A stretch of DNA of 64,000 nucleotides from G963677325 sp963810555 (GCA_963810555.1 CAWENX010000006.1:434001-498000); one strand, 5' to 3'. Shown: positions 8,796-18,824, counted from the first letter of the stretch. The notes: generated by a model not told the origin, from the letters alone. Translations and numbers: made by a program.

Positions 8796-10220
8796 ATGAG
8801 AGAAGGGTCAAAAGATAATTTTGAAAGCAAGGAATTTGCGGGAATTGTGAAACGCTATAAAAAGATGTTATCCGAGAACCGTATGGAATTTTTCGACGTA
8901 TCTGATTTTGAATACATTACAGATCATTACATTGACCGGAACCAGCTTTCCAACGCTTTACAGGCTTGTGAAATTGCCCTTACCCAGCATCCCAATTCCA
9001 TCGTTGTAAAGATCAAGAAGGCCCAGGTACTTGTAAATCAGATGAAAGTTGACAAGGCGCTTTCCCTCCTTCAAATGCTTTCTGATCTTGAAAGCACAAA
9101 TCCTGAAATACTGATCATGATAGGAACCTGCTATCACCTTAAGGGTGATCAGAAAAAGGCATTTGAATACTTCACAATGGTTGATGAGTACTCTTTTGAT
9201 GACCGGGATGATTTGCTGCACACAATAGGCTCAACCTATATTCAGGCGGGAGACTTTAAAAGAGCAATCCAGTTTCTGGAAAAAGCTCATGACGCTAATC
9301 CAAAAAATGAAACTGTCCTGTATGATCTGGCGTTCTCCTGTGATAAGGCAGGCGATGACAAACGAAGTATCCTACTCTATAATGAATACCTGGATCTGGA
9401 TCCCTATTCCGAATCGGCATGGTACAACCTCGGCATTATTTATACCCGGAGTGAAGAATACGATAAAGCCATCGAAGCCTATGATTATGCCCTTGCCATA
9501 AATGAAAGTTATTCCAGCGCCCTTTTTAATAAGGCCAATACCCTGTCAGCAGCGGAAAGGTATGAAGAAGCTCTGAAATGTTATCTCGAGTTTCTGAAAT
9601 TTGATAAGGATTCCACTGATATCGAATTATATATTGCAGAATGCTACCTTCAGCTTGAAGATTATACTAACGCCATTAAGCATTATAAAATAGCCATACA
9701 GCTTCACCCCAAAAATTCGGATGCATGGTATGGTGCCGGGATTGTTCTGATGTTGGAGGATCGTCTGCCTGAAAGCCTTGTATTTCTGAAAAAAGCTTTG
9801 AAAATTGATAATAAATGCGCTGACTACTGGAATGCTTTCGCAAAAGTAAATGCCTTGATGGACAAATATGAAGAAGCCCTGATCGCTTTTCAGAAATGCG
9901 TAGAACTGGAAAAGGATAATCATGAATTTTGGTTATCCTATGCCGACTTCTATTACCAGTATGATCAACAGGCTTTGGCTATTCAGACCCTTATCGAAGC
10001 TGATAAAATCGTTAGCAATTATGCACCAATACATTACAAACTTACAGGTTATCTCCTTGAAGACAATGAAGAACAACTGGCAAAGTTTTACCTGAAAAAA
10101 GCCCTCTCTGAAAATTATGCCCTCCACTATGATTTGCTGAAAGAATTTCCCTCACTGAAATCAAGGGCATGGGCCAAAAGGCTGATTAAAGAATTTGGCA
10201 ATAAAAATAAACTTTATTAA
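8796..10220 (+). CDS. Tetratricopeptide repeat protein
   Basis: About 474 residues built almost wholly of TPR units of ~34 residues; clear ones include PEILIMIGTCYHLKGDQKKA, SAWYNLGIIYTRSEEYDKAI, SALFNKANTLSAAERYEEAL, DAWYGAGIVLMLEDRLPESL and DYWNAFAKVNALMDKYEEAL. No signal peptide or membrane helix, so it is a cytoplasmic protein-interaction scaffold. The frame is open from a TTG at 8763 but the ATG at 8796 (MREGSKDNFESKEF) is the likelier start. It is followed 46 bp later by aroE in the same direction and preceded by the DUF4301 gene, an arrangement that suggests a loose operon; no partner is evident. Confidence 0.9.
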   Translation: MREGSKDNFESKEFAGIVKRYKKMLSENRMEFFDVSDFEYITDHYIDRNQLSNALQACEIALTQHPNSIVVKIKKAQVLVNQMKVDKALSLLQMLSDLESTNPEILIMIGTCYHLKGDQKKAFEYFTMVDEYSFDDRDDLLHTIGSTYIQAGDFKRAIQFLEKAHDANPKNETVLYDLAFSCDKAGDDKRSILLYNEYLDLDPYSESAWYNLGIIYTRSEEYDKAIEAYDYALAINESYSSALFNKANTLSAAERYEEALKCYLEFLKFDKDSTDIELYIAECYLQLEDYTNAIKHYKIAIQLHPKNSDAWYGAGIVLMLEDRLPESLVFLKKALKIDNKCADYWNAFAKVNALMDKYEEALIAFQKCVELEKDNHEFWLSYADFYYQYDQQALAIQTLIEADKIVSNYAPIHYKLTGYLLEDNEEQLAKFYLKKALSENYALHYDLLKEFPSLKSRAWAKRLIKEFGNKNKLY

Positions 10221-10266
10221 GCATTATGATGTTTCCAATTAACCGATCAATATCAAACTTATTAAT

Positions 10267-11013
10267 ATGAAACACAGATTCGGATTAATTGGTTACCCGC
10301 TTTCCCACTCATTTTCAAAGAAGTTCTTCACAGATAAATTTGCTGAGGAAGGAATTGATGCCGAATACCTGAATTATGAGATCAATGATATTAATCTTTT
10401 ACCTCAGATTATCAGTTCTGATACTACCCTGAAAGGACTTAACGTAACTATACCTTACAAACGTCAGGTAATAAAGTTTCTTGATAAAATCGATGTGGAT
10501 GCTGATGAAATTAAGGCGGTAAATACAATCAGGATTATCCGTAACGAGGAACATTACTCTCTTGAAGGATCCAACACAGACATCATCGGCTTCAGCAAGT
10601 CAATCAAACCTCTTCTTAAGAATTATCATCACAAGGCCCTGATACTTGGCTCAGGCGGCGCTTCAAAAGCGATCATCAAGGTATTGACTGATCTCGGGAT
10701 AGAGACCATCACCGTTTCAAGAAATCCCGAATTCAAAGGCGAAATTTCATACGATGATCTTGATGAAGGAGTAATGGAAAGTTATAAAGTAATTATAAAC
10801 ACTACCCCAATAGGTACATTCCCTAAAGTTGAAGGCTGTCCTGCCATCCCTTTTGAATATATCGGAGAACAGCATCTCCTTTATGATCTTGTCTATAATC
10901 CATCAGTAACGGAATTTATGAAACAGGGTCAGATTCGCGGTGCGACTGTTAAAAATGGCCTTGAAATGCTTTATTTACAGGGTTTGGCGTCCTGGGAAAT
11001 CTGGAACAGATAA
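10267..11013 (+). CDS. aroE: Shikimate dehydrogenase
   Basis: NADPH-dependent reduction of 3-dehydroshikimate to shikimate. The 248-residue protein begins with the substrate-binding block FGLIGYPLSHSFSKKFF (residues 5-21), has LKGLNVTIPYKRQVIKFLD near 58 (catalytic Lys in PYK), an NADP-binding GSGGASKAI near 128, and NTTPIGTF near 179. Length is at the short end, typical of the Bacteroidota branch. It completes a set of shikimate genes within 11 kb, but on the opposite strand from aroA, aroB and the DAHP synthase, so it is transcribed separately, probably with the TPR gene. Confidence 0.95.
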   Translation: MKHRFGLIGYPLSHSFSKKFFTDKFAEEGIDAEYLNYEINDINLLPQIISSDTTLKGLNVTIPYKRQVIKFLDKIDVDADEIKAVNTIRIIRNEEHYSLEGSNTDIIGFSKSIKPLLKNYHHKALILGSGGASKAIIKVLTDLGIETITVSRNPEFKGEISYDDLDEGVMESYKVIINTTPIGTFPKVEGCPAIPFEYIGEQHLLYDLVYNPSVTEFMKQGQIRGATVKNGLEMLYLQGLASWEIWNR

Positions 11014-11113
11014 TACTTAAAGTTTCAAAGCTTCAGAGTTCCGGAGTCTCACCTTTCCACCTTTTCATTTTCTCTTAAACCCTGATAAACTGAAACTTTG
11101 AAACAATTTTCGT

Positions 11114-11875
11114 TTATTTTATTAATCCCTCAGATAACTCATCAGGATAACCAATATCCGTTAAAAACAAGCCTTTTGCGGGAACACTGGCCCCTGCGGC
11201 ACTTCGGTCTTTCAATTCTATTATTCTGCAAAAATCTTCAACATTGATTTTGTCAAAACCTACTTCAAGCAGTGTTCCGACGATTGCCCTCACCATATTT
11301 CGCAAAAAACGGTCTGCCTTGATAGTGAACACTATCCTGTCGCCTTCATCTGTCCACGAAGCTTCATAAATTTTGCAATTATTGGTCTTTGTATCAGTAC
11401 CAAGCCGGCTGAAACTTGTAAAGTCCTTGTAACTTGGTAAGACCTTTGCTGCTTCATTCATTTTGAACAGATCAGGTATTCGGCTTTCCTTTTCAGCATA
11501 AAACCTTGTAAAAGGATCTTTTCTTTTCGAAATATAATATTTATAAGTCCGGTATAGCGCATCAAACCTCGCGTTAGCATCCGGCCTGACTTTATAAATC
11601 TCCTGTACAGCTATATCGGGAGGAAGAAGGGAATTAATATTATAAATAATCTTGTCTGAATCAAGTCCCTGATTTTCAGAATCGAAATGGGCCACAAAAA
11701 ATGAAGCATGTACACCTGAATCCGTTCGTCCCGCTCCCGTCAGTGCTATCTTTTCCCTGGCAACAGTTGAAATTGACTTTTCCAAAACTTCCTGTATAGA
11801 TAAACCGTTGGGCTGAACCTGCCAGCCGTGATAATTGGTACCGTCATACGAAAGCTGGATAAAATAGCGCTGCAT
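11114..11875 (-). CDS. truA: tRNA pseudouridine(38-40) synthase TruA
   Basis: Isomerises uridines 38-40 in the tRNA anticodon arm. 253 residues with the catalytic loop ALTGAGRTDSGVHA near residue 45 (active Asp in GRTDSGVH), the opening RYFIQLSYDGTNYHGWQVQP, YKYYISKRKDPF near 110 and RFLRNMVRAIVGTLLEVG near 206. Normal length. It converges with aroE across a 100-bp gap carrying a tract of AAACTTTGAAAC-like words. Start ATG 11873-11875. Confidence 0.96.
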   Translation of the reverse strand: MQRYFIQLSYDGTNYHGWQVQPNGLSIQEVLEKSISTVAREKIALTGAGRTDSGVHASFFVAHFDSENQGLDSDKIIYNINSLLPPDIAVQEIYKVRPDANARFDALYRTYKYYISKRKDPFTRFYAEKESRIPDLFKMNEAAKVLPSYKDFTSFSRLGTDTKTNNCKIYEASWTDEGDRIVFTIKADRFLRNMVRAIVGTLLEVGFDKINVEDFCRIIELKDRSAAGASVPAKGLFLTDIGYPDELSEGLIK

Positions 11876-12053
11876 CAGATTGTTTTAAACTCCAGGCTGC
11901 CTTGCCATGCCAAAACAAGATTTACCGCTCAAAGATAAAAGTAAAATGGCGTATTTTTAAAATATCCGTCACGATCCACTCATAATTTCCCTTCCATAAA
12001 TGCTCCTCTCCTTCCCCTTGTCTTCACTGCTTTTTCTTTAAACCAACTCCAGA

Positions 12054-12119
12054 GTTCGTATATGATTCGTATATGGTTCGTATATGGTTCGTATATACTT
12101 TTATATATAAACCGTATAT
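12054..12119. repeat. 11-nt period repeat array, locus C
   Basis: Four near-identical 11-nt units, GTTCGTATATG (12054), ATTCGTATATG (12065), GTTCGTATATG (12076), GTTCGTATATA (12087), then two decayed ones (CTTTTATATAT, AAACCGTATAT). It is the only structure in the gap 11876-12223 upstream of truA. Confidence 0.85.
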
Positions 12120-12223
12120 GAAATATCTTTATATCATATACAAATTTTGAGCCTGGTACGGGGAAAAACCATATCAGGTATGAGGTATTTAATTTTGTTT
12201 ATTGTGAAAAAACGGGCTGATGC

Positions 12224-12622
12224 CTAAGCTATCCTTTTACCCGCAGATGCTCCGGGCTTGAGGGAATGAATTTCAGTGATATGTATGATAACAACAGCAA
12301 ATGGTTTCGGTTTTCCCATTTTTTCAAGCAAATCAGATGCCTGATCATATAATTCACCTCTTTCCTGTATTTCAGGATCACCGAGAAATCTGAACCCGTC
12401 AAGGGTATCCCTGTTTACACAGGCAACAATAATTTTGGATCCTTTTTTGAGATTTTGGAAGGTAATCCCTCCTGTAACTTCAATAAACATGATGGAATCG
12501 TCAGTCAGAACGCGCGTTGAGCGCTTCGGAGATATGTTCGGCATGTCGTTTTCACCGACTGTTCCCACAAAACATTGCTGTGTAGCAATTATTTCCTTCA
12601 TTTCCTTTGTAAGTGTAGACAT
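12224..12622 (-). CDS. Pyridoxamine 5'-phosphate oxidase-fold protein
   Basis: 132 residues of the split-barrel FMN-binding fold. Recognisable are the opening helix TLTKEMKEIIATQQCFVGTV, the strand pair DMPNISPKRSTRVLTDDSIMF, and GSKIIVACVNRDTLDGFRFLGDPEI, as in small general-stress FMN-binding proteins. The full pdxH signature is absent, so it is not the vitamin B6 enzyme; substrate unknown. Single gene downstream of the SNF2 helicase gene, same strand, 75 bp apart. Confidence 0.8.
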   Translation of the reverse strand: MSTLTKEMKEIIATQQCFVGTVGENDMPNISPKRSTRVLTDDSIMFIEVTGGITFQNLKKGSKIIVACVNRDTLDGFRFLGDPEIQERGELYDQASDLLEKMGKPKPFAVVIIHITEIHSLKPGASAGKRIA

Positions 12623-12697
12623 AATCTTCCTGGATTTAGTTCGAAATTCTGATGTGTTAAACCCAAAGTTATAAATAGTTTATGAGATTTCATATGA

Positions 12698-15628
12698 TTA
12701 TTCAAATAGATATAAGATTTCTTCTTTTGACCAGCCGCGGAAGGGATCATTTGAATTAACGAATTCGTCGGCAAGAGCCATTTTTTTCTCCTGCAGTTTT
12801 TGTATTTTTTCCTCTACAGTATTTTCGGAAATAAACCGGTAGACGAAAACCTTTTTATCCTGCCCAATGCGGTGGGCGCGGCTCACTGCCTGCATTTCTG
12901 CGGCTGGATTCCACCAGGGGTCTGTAATGAAGATATAATCGGCGGCTGTAAGGTTTAATCCTACGCCTCCTGCCTTAAGGGAGATAAGAAAAATGTTTTT
13001 ATCCGGATCGTTCTGGAATTCTTCAATTACCGTTTTTCGGTCAACAGTTCGTCCTGTGAGAAGACTGTAATTCCAGCCCTGTTTTTCAAGATCCCTGATC
13101 AGCAGGTTCAAGTGTTTTACAAAAGAAGAAAAGACCAGAATCTTATGATTTTCGGCTACCAGTATCCTGAGCATGGAAAGGATTTCGTTAAATTTGCCAG
13201 ACTCTACAGGGGATCCGGGGAAAATCATTTGAGGATGAATGGCGATTTGTCTCAAACGCGTTAAGGCCCGGATCACGATAATTGCCGATTTTTCGACACC
13301 TCTTTTATCGAGGTTTGACAAAAGAAGATTCCTTACTGCTGATTTTTCAGCTTCATAGAGTTCATTCTGTTCCTGCAACATTTCGATGACAAAGGATTCT
13401 TCGGTAAGGGATGGAAGGTCTTTTGCCACTTCTTCTTTAGTGCGTCGCAAAATGAAGGGACGTATGAGTGTTTGGAGCCTTGCTGATACAACAGGATTTT
13501 TGTCTCGTTCGATAGGACTTATATACTGGCTCTTAAAGAAATTGAGGCTTCCAAGCAGACCACGGTTGAGGAAATTCATTTGAGACCATAGATCGGAAAG
13601 AGAGTTTTCGATCGGGGTGCCTGTCAAAACAAGGCGGTACTTTGAATGTAATCCTGTTATTGACTGATAAGTTTTCGAACCAGCATTTTTAATGTACTGG
13701 CTTTCATCAAGGATCAGGAAAAAAAATTGATACTGTGAAAGTATTGCGGCATCATTTCTTGCTGTTCCGTAAGTGGTCAGAATAATATCATAATTGAAAA
13801 TTATATCGTCGAATGTGTTTTTTTCACGCCGGACGCCTCTATAAACAAAGGCCTTCAGTGAGGGGGTGAATTTCTGTATCTCTTTTTCCCAGTTATGGAT
13901 CAATGAAACCGGAACCACAATGAGGCTCGCTGGTTGCAGAGGAATATTATCATTTGCAAACAGAGACAATTGTCCTATCTTATTATTTTTAAAATATGGA
14001 TTATCAGGTTCAGTCCGTTTTAATTTCAGAAGCAGAGTCAGAGTCTGAACTGTTTTGCCAAGTCCCATATCATCGGCAAGGCAGCCGCCTAAACCATTGA
14101 TATAAAGGTTATACAACCAGGTGTATCCTTCTTGCTGGTAATGACGAAGGGAAGCATGAAGGTCAGGCGGGAGGGCCGGATTCTGTAAATTTTGTTCACC
14201 GAGCGATTTTATTTTGTCTCTTACATCCTTGTCAGGTTCGATGCCAATGCCGGAAATCAGAGTGAAATGAAAATCATGGAGTTTTAAGGTTGTTTCCTCT
14301 GTTTTGGCGAAACTGAAAATATCCTGATACCTGGTGAACCACTCTTTGGGAAGAATTGCTATTTCACCGTCAGGCAGTTTATATTCCCGTATACCGTTGA
14401 GAATGTTTTTGCGAAATTTTGTAAATGGAAGGCTGAATTCGCCGAACTGTACAATGGCCTGAATATCAAACCAATCATTCGAATGTGAAATTTTCAGATC
14501 TAATTCCTGTGATCCTGTATAATAATAATTATCAAGGTGTTCCTGGGAGATTCTGATTCCGGCATCAGATAAATTCTTACTGTATCGTGAAAGCCATTCA
14601 ATTAAGCGATAGAGTGAATTTTCAGGATCTGGTTCCGCATCGTCAGCCAGTTTAAAGGCATTATTGAATGGAACCAGGCCAAAACCTTCGAGGAGATGAA
14701 TGATTTCCTCTTCCCAGATTTGATCGCGGTCATAACAGTTAAAGATATAGTTATCGCCTTTTTTCTCCAGGTGAACTATTTTATTCCCCTTATCTTTCTC
14801 CTTAATCGGTTCATTATTGTAAAGAAACCCCAAAATAAAAACAGGAGCGCCGGCAATATCGATCTCCGGAGAAAGGAAGCATTTCTTCTCAGGATTAACA
14901 TTAATAATTTCAAATCCTGAATAATTGATTTGCTGGATTTTTAATGCATTCAGCACAAAAGTTGAGAAATATTTATCTTCCAGGCTGCGGGGAACCGTTA
15001 TATATTCTTTCTCACGAAAAGGGATAAGCTTACTTGCTGAAATATCATCAAAGTAATAAAGCCTGTTTTGATAAAGTATGCGACAGGGTTCATTGGCAAG
15101 GACTATAATATTCCTGTGAAGCAGTGATAATTGTTTGTCTCCATGGCGAATAGTGAGAAAATAATGTGTTTCGTTTTCCATCCTGTGAAAATTAAAAACC
15201 GTACCGGTATTTTCATAACAAAGTTCCAGAAGATCTTCATCATAAAGATTCGTATAGCGGGCTTTTTTATAGTATACGGGAATGGTTGATCCTTTAAGTA
15301 AATCCAGACATTGAACTATTATTTCCTCAATAAAAGGGATTATTCTGCGATTAAATTCCTCATCTTTTATGTTTTTATAAAAATCATTTAAAGTTCCTTT
15401 TTTATTGAATTTTCTCGCAAGATTTTCATCGCTGTATTTATTGGCGAGTTTGATGATCTGTAATTCAACCGGAGAGAACTTATATTGGGTATCATTCAGG
15501 TCATAAATATGCAATTTTTGGTCTAAAGAAAGGTAAGGTGTGTCATCGGATTGTGTGACAAGGTAAGGCAATAAAAGATGACCAAATGAGTGATGTTCAG
15601 TTACAGCGATGATGAATTTAGTATTCAT
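12698..15628 (-). CDS. SNF2-family DNA-dependent ATPase/helicase
   Basis: 976 residues. The C-terminal half is a complete SNF2 motor: motif I ADDMGLGKTVQTLTLLL near residue 518, motif II ILDESQYIKN (DESQ) near 662, motif III LTGTPIENSLSDLWSQMNFL near 688, and helicase-C motifs V-VI VGLNLTAADYIFITDPWWN and QAVSRAHRIGQDKKVFVYRF near 905-935. The N-terminal ~480 residues are specific to the Bacteroidota branch and have no domain I can name. Such proteins translocate on double-stranded DNA and remodel bound proteins, often RNA polymerase; the exact role here is unknown. Complete and unfragmented despite its length. Start ATG 15626-15628. Confidence 0.93.
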   Translation of the reverse strand: MNTKFIIAVTEHHSFGHLLLPYLVTQSDDTPYLSLDQKLHIYDLNDTQYKFSPVELQIIKLANKYSDENLARKFNKKGTLNDFYKNIKDEEFNRRIIPFIEEIIVQCLDLLKGSTIPVYYKKARYTNLYDEDLLELCYENTGTVFNFHRMENETHYFLTIRHGDKQLSLLHRNIIVLANEPCRILYQNRLYYFDDISASKLIPFREKEYITVPRSLEDKYFSTFVLNALKIQQINYSGFEIINVNPEKKCFLSPEIDIAGAPVFILGFLYNNEPIKEKDKGNKIVHLEKKGDNYIFNCYDRDQIWEEEIIHLLEGFGLVPFNNAFKLADDAEPDPENSLYRLIEWLSRYSKNLSDAGIRISQEHLDNYYYTGSQELDLKISHSNDWFDIQAIVQFGEFSLPFTKFRKNILNGIREYKLPDGEIAILPKEWFTRYQDIFSFAKTEETTLKLHDFHFTLISGIGIEPDKDVRDKIKSLGEQNLQNPALPPDLHASLRHYQQEGYTWLYNLYINGLGGCLADDMGLGKTVQTLTLLLKLKRTEPDNPYFKNNKIGQLSLFANDNIPLQPASLIVVPVSLIHNWEKEIQKFTPSLKAFVYRGVRREKNTFDDIIFNYDIILTTYGTARNDAAILSQYQFFFLILDESQYIKNAGSKTYQSITGLHSKYRLVLTGTPIENSLSDLWSQMNFLNRGLLGSLNFFKSQYISPIERDKNPVVSARLQTLIRPFILRRTKEEVAKDLPSLTEESFVIEMLQEQNELYEAEKSAVRNLLLSNLDKRGVEKSAIIVIRALTRLRQIAIHPQMIFPGSPVESGKFNEILSMLRILVAENHKILVFSSFVKHLNLLIRDLEKQGWNYSLLTGRTVDRKTVIEEFQNDPDKNIFLISLKAGGVGLNLTAADYIFITDPWWNPAAEMQAVSRAHRIGQDKKVFVYRFISENTVEEKIQKLQEKKMALADEFVNSNDPFRGWSKEEILYLFE

Positions 15629-15716
15629 AGAAGTACGAAATACATAAAGTGTTTCAATGTTTCAGAGAAAAGTGAAAAGGTGAAATATTGGAACACTGAA
15701 ACCTTGAAACTTTAAT

Positions 15717-16070
15717 TTAACCTCCAGCCTTTTTAGCTTTGTATCCGTCAGCAAGGAGTAGTTCCAAAATCCGGTCGCGAAAATCTCCCTGAATCAGTAT
15801 TTCGCCGTTTTTAACCGTACCGCCTACGCCACACTTAGATTTGAGTTTTTTACCAAGTTCTTCAATATCTTTTTGTGTTCCTATGAAATTGCTGACAAGA
15901 GTTACTTTTTTACCTGCACGCTGTTTTTTGTCTAGCATTACCTTCAAATTTTGGTGGTTCGGCGTCAAAGTTTCATTTTCTTTTTCATCATCCCGGTATT
16001 GAAATTTAAAATCGCCGGAAGTTGAATAAACTATGCCTTCCCTGTCTTTAAAGTTTTGTTGTTTTGCCAT
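15717..16070 (-). CDS. SUI1/eIF1-like translation factor (YciH family)
   Basis: 117 residues. The C-terminal ~75 residues (KKVTLVSNFIGTQKDIEELG, KKLKSKCGVGGTVKNGEILI, QGDFRDRILELLLADGYKAK) are the SUI1 fold, with the GVGGTVK loop that binds the ribosomal P-site region in eIF1. The N-terminal ~40 residues are charged and probably flexible. Bacterial members influence start-site fidelity but are non-essential. It lies ~88 bp upstream of the SNF2 gene on the same strand; the gap contains a tract of GAAACCTTGAAACTTT words. Confidence 0.9.
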   Translation of the reverse strand: MAKQQNFKDREGIVYSTSGDFKFQYRDDEKENETLTPNHQNLKVMLDKKQRAGKKVTLVSNFIGTQKDIEELGKKLKSKCGVGGTVKNGEILIQGDFRDRILELLLADGYKAKKAGG

Positions 16071-16357
16071 GGTTCATCTTTTCCCAATAATTATCTTAAC
16101 TGTATAGTTTCCAATTTAAAGATCGAATCGGAAGAACAATTCAGATACTCATTATTCAAAACTATAAAGATAATTATTTTTGCGGGATATTTATAAAGGA
16201 TGTCAGTTAGTTCCAGTGGTTTTAAGCATTTTTAATCATGCTTATAAATTACAGTAAATCAACTTTATAATTATATGTTTTGCTTTGATTATTGATCATA
16301 TATCGTTGAATATGAAAGTATTTAATTACCTGAATATTTTTGTACCGAGGAAAGTTT

Positions 16358-16365
16358 TACCTTTG
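16358..16365 (+). promoter_or_regulatory. -7 element for the NfnA-like gene
   Basis: TACCTTTG fits TAnnTTTG and ends 41 bp before the ATG at 16407. A TTTG at 16339-16342 is only 15 nt upstream, shorter than the usual spacing. Nothing else was seen in the gap 16071-16357. Confidence 0.4.
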
Positions 16366-16406
16366 CGGTATTATTTGTGCATGTTTACAAGGTGTTTTTG
16401 AATTAA

Positions 16407-17231
16407 ATGAATAAGATAATCTCTAAAGAGTTCTTCTCAGAAAAAGTTGTAAAACTGGTTGTAGAAAATCCATTGATTGCAAAGTCACGGAAGCCCGGAA
16501 ATTTCGTTATACTCCGGGTGGGGAAAAAAGGAGAACGGTTTCCACTCACAATTGCTGAAGCAGATCCGGTAAAAGGGACAATTACATTGGTGGTGCAGAT
16601 TGTCGGAGTGAGTTCGGCAAAGCTTGCTGCGCTTGAACCCGGTGAAAGTATTACAGACATGGTTGGGCCTTTGGGAAAGCCGACCCATATCGAAAAGGTT
16701 GGTACAATACTTGCCGCAGGAGGCGGTGTAGGTGTGGCTCCTCTGCTGCCGATTGTAGAGGCATTTAAAAAGGCAGGCAATCGTGTGATAAGTGTAATCG
16801 CTGCACGCAGTAAAGATCTGATCATTCTTGAAGATAAAATCCGTCAATGGTCGGATGAGACTGTTGTGATGACGGATGATGGGTCATATGGCAGAAAGGG
16901 ATTGGTCACCGAAGGAATGGAAGAGATCATCCGGCGTGAGAAAATAGATGAGTGTATTGTAATCGGGCCGGCCATTATGATGAAGTTTGCTTCCTTACTG
17001 ACCAAAAAGTACAACATTCCTACCCAGGCGAGTTTAAATACAATAATGGTTGATGGTACCGGGATGTGCGGCGCCTGCCGGGTCTCTGTCGGAGGAAAAA
17101 CAAGATTTACCTGTGTAGACGGACCTGAATTTGATGCACATCAGATAGATTTTGACGAAATGCTTATGAGATTGGGTGGGTACAAAGAAGAAGAACTTAA
17201 AGCAGACCAGATTTATTCACAAAAGTTATAA
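16407..17231 (+). CDS. NfnA/SudB-type FAD/NAD-binding, [2Fe-2S] flavoprotein subunit
   Basis: 274 residues, related to dihydroorotate dehydrogenase electron-transfer subunits. An FAD-binding barrel (PLIAKSRKPGNFVILRVGKKG, residues ~18-40; FPLTIAE) is followed by an NAD-binding lobe (ILAAGGGVGVAPLLPIVEAF near 96) and a C-terminal cysteine cluster GTGMCGACRVSVGGKTRFTC near 213 that holds a [2Fe-2S] centre. With the next gene (11 bp downstream) it forms the NfnAB-like pair that passes electrons between NAD(P)H, ferredoxin and, in some organisms, sulfide or glutamate synthase substrates. Direction and donor cannot be told from sequence. Confidence 0.88.
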   Translation: MNKIISKEFFSEKVVKLVVENPLIAKSRKPGNFVILRVGKKGERFPLTIAEADPVKGTITLVVQIVGVSSAKLAALEPGESITDMVGPLGKPTHIEKVGTILAAGGGVGVAPLLPIVEAFKKAGNRVISVIAARSKDLIILEDKIRQWSDETVVMTDDGSYGRKGLVTEGMEEIIRREKIDECIVIGPAIMMKFASLLTKKYNIPTQASLNTIMVDGTGMCGACRVSVGGKTRFTCVDGPEFDAHQIDFDEMLMRLGGYKEEELKADQIYSQKL

Positions 17232-17242
17232 TTGAAAGGGAA

Positions 17243-18748
17243 ATGTCATTAAACTCCGAATACCTTAAAGAGGAACGGAACCAGGAATGGAGAAGTGAAC
17301 TCCGCTCAAGAATAAAAGGTAAGGAAAGAACCAATATTGAAAGAGTAAAAATGCCTGAGCTGGAACCTGAAATCAGGGTTAAATTTCAGAACAGGGAAGT
17401 GAACCGGGGGTTGGATCTTGATCAGGCTCAAAGAGAAGCGTCACGTTGTATGGATTGTGCCAATCCGACATGTATTGAAGGATGTCCCGTAAACATCAAT
17501 ATCCCGAAGTTTGTTAAGTATATTGAAAGCGGCGATATTCTTAGATCGGCGGCTACTTTAAAAGAAACGAATGCTTTACCGGCAGTTTGCGGGCGTGTCT
17601 GTCCTCAGGAGAAGCAATGCGAGGCAAAATGCTTTTATGTTGAGAAACTTGGGAAACAGGCTGTGGCTATTGGTCATCTTGAAAGATTTGCAGCGGATTA
17701 TGAACGGAATTCGGGTCAGGCCAGTATTCCTGCTACAGCTCAACCCAACGGGATAAAAGTCGCTACCGTAGGTTCAGGACCTGCAGCGTTATCATTTGCC
17801 GGCGACATGGTAAAATATGGTTATGATGTGACAGTTTTTGAGGCTTTGCATGAAATAGGCGGGGTGTTGAAATATGGGATTCCCGAATTCAGGTTGCCCA
17901 ATTCAATAGTAGATTTTGAGCTTGAAAATCTCAGAAAGATGGGAGTAAAATTTCAAACGAATTTTATTGTCGGACGCACAGCTTCGTTTGATGACCTTCA
18001 TAAACAGGGTTATAAAGGATTTTTTATCGGAAGCGGCGCAGGATTACCGAGATTTATGGGTGTCCCCGGTGAGAATTATAATGGAATTCTCTCTTCAAAT
18101 GAGTATCTTACACGGGTAAATCTGATGGATGCTTCATCCGATAATTCAGATACACCGGTCATCAGAGGTACAAATGTAGCCGTTATCGGAGGGGGAAACA
18201 CTGCAATGGATTCAGTGAGGACTGCCTTAAGGCTGGGAGCGAAAAGGGCAATTATCATTTACAGGCGTTCAGAAGTTGAAATGCCAGCAAGGATTGAGGA
18301 AGTCAGACACGCAAAAGAAGAAGGTGTTGAATTCATGACCTTATGCAATCCGCTTGAATACTTTGCAGATGAAAAAGGACGTGTGAAACGGATGCGCCTG
18401 AACAGAATGGGACTCGGAGAACCGGATGCATCGGGCCGAAGGCGTCCTGTACCTGTTGAAGGCTCAGAATTTGAGCTTGATGTCGATCTGGTAATTGTTG
18501 CTGTGGGAGTTTCTCCCAACCCATTAGTACCTTCATGTCTTCCTGATCTTAAGATCTCAAGATGGGGGACTATCGTGGTTGATGAAGAGAATATGCAGTC
18601 ATCCATTCCGGAGATGTTTGCCGGAGGAGATATTGTCCGCGGGGGAGCAACGGTAATACTTGCCATGGGCGACGGCCGTAGAGCTGCAGAGAATATGCAC
18701 AATTATCTCAAGAATAGGAAATTAAACAATGAAAGAATTAAAGAATAA
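17243..18748 (+). CDS. NADPH-dependent glutamate synthase small-subunit-like / NfnB flavoprotein
   Basis: 501 residues. The N-terminus carries two [4Fe-4S] cysteine groups, CMDCANPTCIEGCPVNI near residue 71 and CGRVCPQEKQCEAKC near 116. Then a first FAD-binding loop ATVGSGPAALSFAGDM near 172, KYGIPEFRLPNSIVDFE near 210, and an NADP-binding loop AVIGGGNTAMDSVRTALRLG near 312. This is the GltD/NfnB fold; pairing with the adjacent NfnA-like subunit argues for a transhydrogenase-type or homotetrameric glutamate synthase role rather than a GltBD enzyme, since no gltB is nearby. The last residues (NNERIKE) are encoded by an AT-rich word, AATGAAAGAATTAAAGAAT, that also occurs between genes elsewhere in the window. 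Confidence 0.9.
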   Translation: MSLNSEYLKEERNQEWRSELRSRIKGKERTNIERVKMPELEPEIRVKFQNREVNRGLDLDQAQREASRCMDCANPTCIEGCPVNINIPKFVKYIESGDILRSAATLKETNALPAVCGRVCPQEKQCEAKCFYVEKLGKQAVAIGHLERFAADYERNSGQASIPATAQPNGIKVATVGSGPAALSFAGDMVKYGYDVTVFEALHEIGGVLKYGIPEFRLPNSIVDFELENLRKMGVKFQTNFIVGRTASFDDLHKQGYKGFFIGSGAGLPRFMGVPGENYNGILSSNEYLTRVNLMDASSDNSDTPVIRGTNVAVIGGGNTAMDSVRTALRLGAKRAIIIYRRSEVEMPARIEEVRHAKEEGVEFMTLCNPLEYFADEKGRVKRMRLNRMGLGEPDASGRRRPVPVEGSEFELDVDLVIVAVGVSPNPLVPSCLPDLKISRWGTIVVDEENMQSSIPEMFAGGDIVRGGATVILAMGDGRRAAENMHNYLKNRKLNNERIKE

Positions 18749-18824
18749 GTAATCAGTGATCAGTTCGCCAACTGGCAGATTCACTGAACACTGATTACTG
18801 ATTACTGATTACTGATAACCGATT

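Noticed and set aside
12054..12097. CRISPR-like regular repeats
   Set aside because: Units of 11 nt without spacers and no cas genes; not a CRISPR array.
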